A stretch of 17,527 nt of DNA, from positions 1 through 17,527 of the forward strand of contig JBFLVX010000035.1 in NCBI GenBank assembly GCA_040758255.1, in the 5' to 3' direction. This document shows positions 13,183 to 17,527 of this stretch, one piece after another. Origin of the DNA: JACRPZ01 sp040758255 (lineage in GTDB: Bacteria > Nitrospirota > Thermodesulfovibrionia > UBA6902). The notes beneath the pieces were generated by a model. The model was given only the letters and a program-made list of their open reading frames with translations, was not told the origin of the DNA and made no database searches. Position 1 is the stretch's first letter. Each line of letters begins with the position of its first letter. A program made the translations under genes and the position numbers.

Positions 13183-14858
13183 TTTGACTCTTCCACCTTC
13201 TTGGGCAGGCTGAAGTAAAACGTGCTCCCCTCATCTTTGCCGCTAATTACGTTAATTTCTCCGCGATGCGCCTCAATTATTCCTTTGCATATCGCAAGCC
13301 CCAGGCCGGTGCCCTGTCTCCTGCCTATTGTATAAAATTTATCGAATATCTTCTTCTGTACATCTTCATGTATGCCGGGGCCTCTGTCTTTTACGGATAC
13401 TGTAACCTTCTCGTCAGACTCTTTAACCGCGATATGTATCTCAGAGTCCTCGGGGCTGTAGTTGATGGCGTTTGAGAGGAGATTTATCAAGACTTGCCTA
13501 ATCCTGTCTTCATCCGCATCAATCAATATGGTGCCTGTAGCTGATGTTATCCTGAAAGTAACTTTTTTCCCGCCTGCTATTGTTTGCAGGCCTGTAATCA
13601 CTTCTTTGATGAGCGAGAGGAGATCAATCTCACTCATCTGCAGATCAAAGATCCCTGATTCAATGCGTTCTATATCAAGCGTATCATTTACCATCCTGAT
13701 TAACCTGTCGGCATTGTTCTTTATCACATCAAAGAATTCCTGTAGATCATTTACGCTCCTGTCAGTTGCCGGAATCATCGAGAATTTTGCGGTTATATAA
13801 TCCATCGCGCCTTTGATAGAGGTTAACGGTGTTCTCAGTTCGTGGGATACCTTTGCGATAAAATCGGATTTCTTCTCGTTCAGTTCCGTCAGCCTTGCGT
13901 TGGCCTCTGCAAGGCTCTTTGTGGCGCTCTGCACCTTGCTTTCAAGATCAGTGTGATATTCTCTCAGAGATTTTGACATTGTTACAAATGCTTTATTAAG
14001 ATCTTCAAGTTCATCGCCGGTTCTCGTGACAGGGATTTCAGTCTCCTTCCCTTTTGCAAAATCCATCATGGATATTTTCAGCCGGTTTACAGGATTCAAT
14101 ACAAGCTCCTTCATCATAATAAAAAGCACTATCATTAATATGATGATGGTGGCGATGCTCGTCAGCACCATTGTCTTCGTTTCCGAAGCTATCATTACAA
14201 GCGCATAATCCATGGGGATGCACACGCTTATGGCGCCTCGCACATCTCCAATTTTATAGCCTTGATGGGAATGACATTTGAGGCAGGACTGTTCAATGTA
14301 TAACGGCGCTATATAGCGGTAAAAATATGACTGGCCTATTTTTTCCACTTTTGCAAATTCCTTGTTCTGTTCAGATTCAAACGCCACCAACGAAGTCCGC
14401 TCGAATTCATCCGGCTTGTTATTTGGATTAATCAGCTTAAGACTCGTTATATTGAACCAGTAAGCCCCGGCCTTTTTTGCATACTCAGATAATTCCTTGG
14501 TCACCATGGCAGGGCTTTCCTTTATATACTTTTTCCCGCTGATGTCTTCCATCTCTGCCTCAGACAGATAGGGATTTGGTTTCTTCCACGGCACCTTCTC
14601 TACAAAAATCCCCCCGTGGTCTGCAATCCATTGCCTGGTAAGGACGATTTGTGAAAATAATGTCTTTGCCTGCATATTCAGTTGTTCTATTACGAGTTTT
14701 TTATCCTTTTTGATAATCAAATAGGTTGATAAGCTCATGGCTATAGTCAATACTACAGCCGTGCCTATGATGAATTTGAGGCTGAGACTGATCTTTAATG
14801 CCCTGAATTCTAGTAATAATTCCTTTAAGCGCTTCATATCACTATAAAAATTATACAT
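13179..14858 (-). CDS. Sensor histidine kinase with periplasmic heme c domain
   Basis: A membrane-bound kinase of 559 residues. Order: short cytoplasmic N-terminus, transmembrane segment 29-49, periplasmic domain about 50-228, second transmembrane segment about 229-250, HAMP linker 250-305, a short coiled coil, HisKA dimerisation domain with H339 in VSHELRTPL, and the ATPase domain with N-box INLLSNAINYSP (about 458-469), DRGPGI (491-496) and GTGLGLAI (516-523). The periplasmic domain contains one heme c motif, CLKCH at 192-196, and looks like the Tll0287-like/DUF3365 sensor fold (WFNITSLKLINPNNKPDEFE region, then YRYIAPLYIEQSC). A bound heme would let the kinase sense redox state, NO or another ligand; that is inference. 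The start ATG at 14858 has AGGAGGGG in front of it, inside a hairpin (14862-14880). It is the first gene of the kinase-regulator pair. Confidence 0.92.
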   Translation of the reverse strand: MYNFYSDMKRLKELLLEFRALKISLSLKFIIGTAVVLTIAMSLSTYLIIKKDKKLVIEQLNMQAKTLFSQIVLTRQWIADHGGIFVEKVPWKKPNPYLSEAEMEDISGKKYIKESPAMVTKELSEYAKKAGAYWFNITSLKLINPNNKPDEFERTSLVAFESEQNKEFAKVEKIGQSYFYRYIAPLYIEQSCLKCHSHQGYKIGDVRGAISVCIPMDYALVMIASETKTMVLTSIATIIILMIVLFIMMKELVLNPVNRLKISMMDFAKGKETEIPVTRTGDELEDLNKAFVTMSKSLREYHTDLESKVQSATKSLAEANARLTELNEKKSDFIAKVSHELRTPLTSIKGAMDYITAKFSMIPATDRSVNDLQEFFDVIKNNADRLIRMVNDTLDIERIESGIFDLQMSEIDLLSLIKEVITGLQTIAGGKKVTFRITSATGTILIDADEDRIRQVLINLLSNAINYSPEDSEIHIAVKESDEKVTVSVKDRGPGIHEDVQKKIFDKFYTIGRRQGTGLGLAICKGIIEAHRGEINVISGKDEGSTFYFSLPKKVEESK

Positions 14859-14861
14859 TAA

Positions 14862-14880
14862 ATCCCCTCCTTGAGGGGAT
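14862..14880. promoter_or_regulatory. Hairpin covering the kinase Shine-Dalgarno
   Basis: ATCCCCTC and GAGGGGAT form a perfect 8-bp stem around a 3-nt loop. On the kinase mRNA the GGAGGGGAT arm is the ribosome binding site just before ATG 14858, so folding would hide it. The same hairpin would lie in the leader of the divergent plus-strand gene starting at 14905. Only 46 bp separate the two start codons, so the promoters must overlap the opposite coding regions. Confidence 0.5.
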
Positions 14881-14904
14881 AAGCGGGGAGCATGTAGATT
14901 TTAT

Positions 14905-15672
14905 TTGGCAAAATATCATAAACTAAATAAAGCTATGTTAATTGCCATTTGCTTTCTATCAATTCTATTTATCCCTTCCATTGCCAATGCCTGGGGGCCT
15001 CTGACGCATGTCTATCTTGGCAGCCAGGTGCTGGAGATGGGCGCTGCTGTTATTCCCGTGGGTATTTACGCTCTCCTGAAGAAATTCAAAGATGACTTTT
15101 TATACGGGAACCTTAGCGCTGATATGATGCTCGGCAGGAGATTTCAGGATCACGACAAGAATTCACACAGCTGGGATATCGCATGGAGATTGCTTGAGGT
15201 CGCAAAGACAGACCAGCAGAGGGCATTTGCATATGGTTATCTTACACATCTCTGCGCTGACACGGTTGTTCATAATATGGAAAAGTCAGGCATGCCTTTC
15301 AAACACTCGCTTTTAGAGGTCAAATCAGACAGTATCGTCGAGAAAGAGCACAGGAGAACGCTTAAGAAGCTTGATAAGATAATGCAAAAAAAGAATGATC
15401 TGTTCCTTGAAGATATGCTTGAGAGCGCATTCTTCTCTTTTAAAACCAACAAAAGGATCTTCAAAGGAGTTCTTCTGCTGTCAAGAGTTCCAAATTACAG
15501 CCCTGTCTCTAATTTTATTCACAGAAGGTTCCCATATGAAATCCCCATTGAGGATATTTATGACTTTCAGCAGACATCCATTAACAGGATGTTTGATCTG
15601 CTGAAAGACGGCGAAAAATCAATAGTCCTTAATGAACACCCCTTGGGCAGATACCTGAAAAAGGTCTCATAG
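14905..15672 (+). CDS. Secreted zinc-dependent phospholipase C-like protein
   Basis: A 255-residue protein of the zinc-dependent phospholipase C family (fold of Bacillus cereus PLC and clostridial alpha-toxin). Residues 1-29 form a signal peptide ending SIANA, so the mature protein would start at W30, matching the N-terminal tryptophan that binds zinc in the known enzymes. Further candidate ligands are H35 in THVYLG, D73 in GNLSADMM, H88 in NSHSWDIAW, H115 and D119 in YLTHLCADTVVH, H123, H134 and E138, in the expected order and similar spacing. The substrate is unknown; such proteins in environmental anaerobes are often only annotated by fold. I use the TTG at 14905, since it gives a basic n-region; the ATG at 14935 would leave no charge before the hydrophobic core. 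Neither has a well-placed Shine-Dalgarno. scpB follows after 11 bp. Confidence 0.75.
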   Translation: MAKYHKLNKAMLIAICFLSILFIPSIANAWGPLTHVYLGSQVLEMGAAVIPVGIYALLKKFKDDFLYGNLSADMMLGRRFQDHDKNSHSWDIAWRLLEVAKTDQQRAFAYGYLTHLCADTVVHNMEKSGMPFKHSLLEVKSDSIVEKEHRRTLKKLDKIMQKKNDLFLEDMLESAFFSFKTNKRIFKGVLLLSRVPNYSPVSNFIHRRFPYEIPIEDIYDFQQTSINRMFDLLKDGEKSIVLNEHPLGRYLKKVS

Positions 15673-15683
15673 ACAGGAGACAC

Positions 15684-16295
15684 ATGGAAGACAGGGAAGC
15701 AAAATCCATTATTGAATCCATCCTCTTTATCGCGGGCGAACCTCTTACAATTGACGCGTTAAAGGATATTTTAGAGTTAGACAAACCGGAGATTGAGAGG
15801 CTTATAAATGAGCTTATCAGTGAGTATTCATTAAAGAATTCGGGCTTATTTATAGTTGAGGTTGCCGGAGGCGTACAGATGGTGACGAACCCGGCCTCCG
15901 CGCCATGGATCAAGAAACTTCTTGCTACAGCAGTGCCCACGAGACTATCGCAGCAATCTCTTGAAACCCTTGCCATTATCGCTTATAAACAGCCCATTAT
16001 CAAGGCTGAGATCGAGGCTATAAGAGGGGTCAATTCCGATGGGGTTGTAAAGACCCTTCTTGAGAGGAGACTTATAAAGATCCTTGGGAGAAAAGAGGTC
16101 CCTGGCAGGCCGCTGATGTACGGCACTACAAAGGATTTTCTACAGTCATTTGGACTTAAAGACCTGTCAGAGCTGCCTACGCTTAAAGAATTTCAGGAGA
16201 TGGACGAGCCCGAGCCCTCTCATTTTGCAGGCTCTGAAGAAGCGTTATCAGAGCCTGGCGCGGAAGATACCGAGCTGATTCAATCAGCGGAGTAG
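15684..16295 (+). CDS. scpB: Segregation and condensation protein ScpB
   Basis: ScpB is the winged-helix kleisin-associated subunit that, with ScpA and Smc, forms the bacterial condensin used in chromosome organisation. The 203 residues show the family landmarks: IIESILFIAGEPLT near the N-terminus (about 9-22), VEVAGGVQMVTNP in the middle, RLSQQSLETLAIIAYKQPI (about 92-110) opening the second winged helix, IRGVNSDGVVKTLLERRLI, and the GRKEVPGRPLMYGTT hairpin. An acidic, probably disordered tail of about 35 residues follows. ACAGGAG precedes the ATG at 15684. scpA, often the upstream partner, is not here; instead the gene lies 11 bp behind the phospholipase C-like gene and may be read from the same transcript. 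Confidence 0.94.
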   Translation: MEDREAKSIIESILFIAGEPLTIDALKDILELDKPEIERLINELISEYSLKNSGLFIVEVAGGVQMVTNPASAPWIKKLLATAVPTRLSQQSLETLAIIAYKQPIIKAEIEAIRGVNSDGVVKTLLERRLIKILGRKEVPGRPLMYGTTKDFLQSFGLKDLSELPTLKEFQEMDEPEPSHFAGSEEALSEPGAEDTELIQSAE

Positions 16296-16354
16296 ATAGC
16301 AAAGGAAGCAAGGCTTTTCAATAAGTTACAGGCATAAAAAAAGGAGGCTGCTAT

Positions 16355-16555
16355 ATGGATATTAATAAAAAATTTCAGGAGAGCGTGACCCCGTTTATTC
16401 CTCTTATCGCCTCTTCCCTGATAAATGCAACATACAGCCGCATTTCTGTCAATAATACTCAATTTAATGAAGCGGTCTTCAAAAGGGAATACAGCATTAT
16501 TTTAAAGCAGTGGGTTGACGCGACAATGAAGCTTTATGAAAGCCTGGTAGATTAA
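16355..16555 (+). CDS. Uncharacterised 66-residue protein
   Basis: I do not recognise this protein. It is predicted mostly helical, with a proline-containing hydrophobic stretch near the N-terminus (TPFIPLIASSLINA) and a polar, amphipathic C-terminal half (EAVFKREYSIILKQWVDATMKLYESL). It has no signal peptide and no cysteine. An AAGGAGG lies 8 nt before the ATG at 16355, which is strong support for translation. It lies 59 bp behind scpB, and its TAA overlaps the stop codon of the convergent cyclase-like gene by two bases. Confidence 0.65.
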   Translation: MDINKKFQESVTPFIPLIASSLINATYSRISVNNTQFNEAVFKREYSIILKQWVDATMKLYESLVD

Positions 16556-17527
16556 CTATTGCCTTTCCATGAATAGACTTCATAACCGTCCACAACCCTG
16601 CTTGCGGGAGCAAAACCGTTGCTTTCATTTGTAGGTTCAATAGCAGGTTTTGCTATGAAGATGGTGTTCGGAGACGCATATTTCTGCATATGTCCGGCAA
16701 CATCAATAACACGGTCGCTCATTTCCTCCATAGGCATGGAATCATCACAGTAGACGTAACCAGAATTAATGCCGCAGCGCACCGTAATATCTTTCTTTAT
16801 TGATTTAACATTTGCATTAAATTCACTTAGGGCGCTGATCACTTCCCGAGCCGTTCTAACCGCAGCATCAACTGAATTAAAACATATCATAACTCCGTCA
16901 GGAGTCCAGGCAGATTTCAGAGCGCCGTTTGCTTTCAGCTTCCCGTCAACGAGTTTTTTATATTCTCTGAATGTGTACTCTATCAATGCCTTTTCCTCCC
17001 CTTGTTTCAGACCGGTTGAGTCCACGACATCAATTGAGAGAAAAGCCAGATCCTTCCCGCATGTGTCAAGTTTCTTCTTTGTTTCAGCGAAAATCTTCAA
17101 TAGATCCTCTCTGTCATGCTTATTTCCGCTCCTGAAGCTTTCCAGTTTCTTCTTGATCGGATCAAGAACCTCTGCATCATTTGATATGTGCATTGTCTTC
17201 TTTAGAGCCTCGACTTTAGATTTGATCTCCATCTGGGTAATTATAGCGCTGTAACGTTTACTTGTATTATCAAACCAGTTAGATGAAAGGAAAGCGGCGG
17301 CAATAATAATAGCTGTAACCCAGTCTATCTGGAAAAAAACTGTCGGGATGACGCTTTTTATAATAGATGAAAGAAAACCTTCAAATCCCAAAGCAATACC
17401 GGCAAGCGGATATGAAGCAACTTCAGCCTTATAGTGAACAAGGATGGGGAAGAGCGCTAATGGCATCACAGCGGTAGAGCAGTAGAAAAGGCCTTTTGTC
17501 AGATACCTAATGGTTTTATATCGTGCG
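16552..17527 (-). CDS. Membrane protein with class III cyclase-like domain, 5' end missing
   Basis: The frame is open to the window edge, beyond the GTG/ATG pair at 17469-17464. The extra codons encode RYLTKGLFYCSTA, which completes a membrane helix, so the real start lies outside. Counting from 17469, hydrophobic segments at about 1-12 and 37-62 precede a coiled linker (70-135) and a class III adenylate/guanylate cyclase homology domain (140-275). The metal-binding aspartates are D147 in FLSIDVVDST and D191 in WTPDGVMICF. The RCGINSGYVY stretch matches the RIGIHTG strand of the family. In the segment aligned with the usual VNIASR motif the protein reads VIDVAGH, so the Asn and Arg that stabilise the transition state appear replaced by D256 and H260. 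It may be a divergent or inactive cyclase used as a sensor. The overlapping stop with the 66-residue gene marks its 3' end. Confidence 0.8.
   Translation of the reverse strand, partial: ARYKTIRYLTKGLFYCSTAVMPLALFPILVHYKAEVASYPLAGIALGFEGFLSSIIKSVIPTVFFQIDWVTAIIIAAAFLSSNWFDNTSKRYSAIITQMEIKSKVEALKKTMHISNDAEVLDPIKKKLESFRSGNKHDREDLLKIFAETKKKLDTCGKDLAFLSIDVVDSTGLKQGEEKALIEYTFREYKKLVDGKLKANGALKSAWTPDGVMICFNSVDAAVRTAREVISALSEFNANVKSIKKDITVRCGINSGYVYCDDSMPMEEMSDRVIDVAGHMQKYASPNTIFIAKPAIEPTNESNGFAPASRVVDGYEVYSWKGNS

Noticed and set aside
16552..17469. Complete cyclase-like gene starting at 17469
   Set aside because: The frame stays open to the window edge and the upstream codons extend a membrane helix, so the start is outside the window.

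Overview
This 17.5 kb chromosomal window comes from an anaerobic, respiring bacterium. The gene content fits a Nitrospirota/Thermodesulfovibrionia-like or deeply branching delta-type lineage: a Campylobacter-type NapA of 923 residues with NapG and NapH, an octaheme nitrite reductase, and abundant c-type cytochromes. The lineage call is inference; there is no rRNA gene or other taxonomic marker to settle it. No tRNA, rRNA, CRISPR array or insertion sequence was seen.

Layout. (1) 1-3594, minus strand: a housekeeping translation cluster read in the order ffh, rpsP, khpA, trmD, rplS, rnhB (rnhB runs off the left edge). rimM, which usually sits between khpA and trmD, is missing, and a perfect hairpin terminator lies in that gap. 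(2) 3609-4085, minus: trxA, followed immediately by a 48-codon remnant of the 5' end of trxB. (3) 4123-4176: back-to-back promoters with overlapping -35 boxes. One drives trxA; the other drives a plus-strand pair, an unrecognised 126-residue protein and a 43-residue entericidin-like lipoprotein. (4) 4810-14858, minus: a nitrate and nitrite respiration island. A sensor kinase with a periplasmic heme c motif and its OmpR-type regulator are followed by an octaheme cytochrome c nitrite reductase, a strong terminator, and then napA-napG-napH-napB-napD-napD. (5) 14905-16555, plus: a zinc-dependent phospholipase C-like secreted protein, scpB, and a 66-residue unknown protein. (6) 16552-17527, minus: a membrane protein with a C-terminal class III nucleotide cyclase-like domain, cut by the right edge.

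How the parts fit. Periplasmic nitrate reductase NapAB, fed with quinol electrons by NapGH and matured by two NapD-like chaperones, would make nitrite. The octaheme enzyme, with its CXXCK active-site heme, would reduce nitrite six electrons further to ammonium. Upstream of the nitrite reductase gene is a helically phased array of direct repeats typical of OmpR/PhoB-family binding. This suggests that the adjacent heme-containing two-component system controls it. No NrfH or NapC quinol dehydrogenase is present in the window, so the electron route to the octaheme enzyme is open.

The most noteworthy points are the heme-kinase/regulator/octaheme nitrite reductase/Nap linkage, the phased repeats, the trxB remnant, the overlapping divergent promoters, a heptamer repeat in front of napH in place of a ribosome binding site, and a cyclase domain that seems to lack both transition-state residues.
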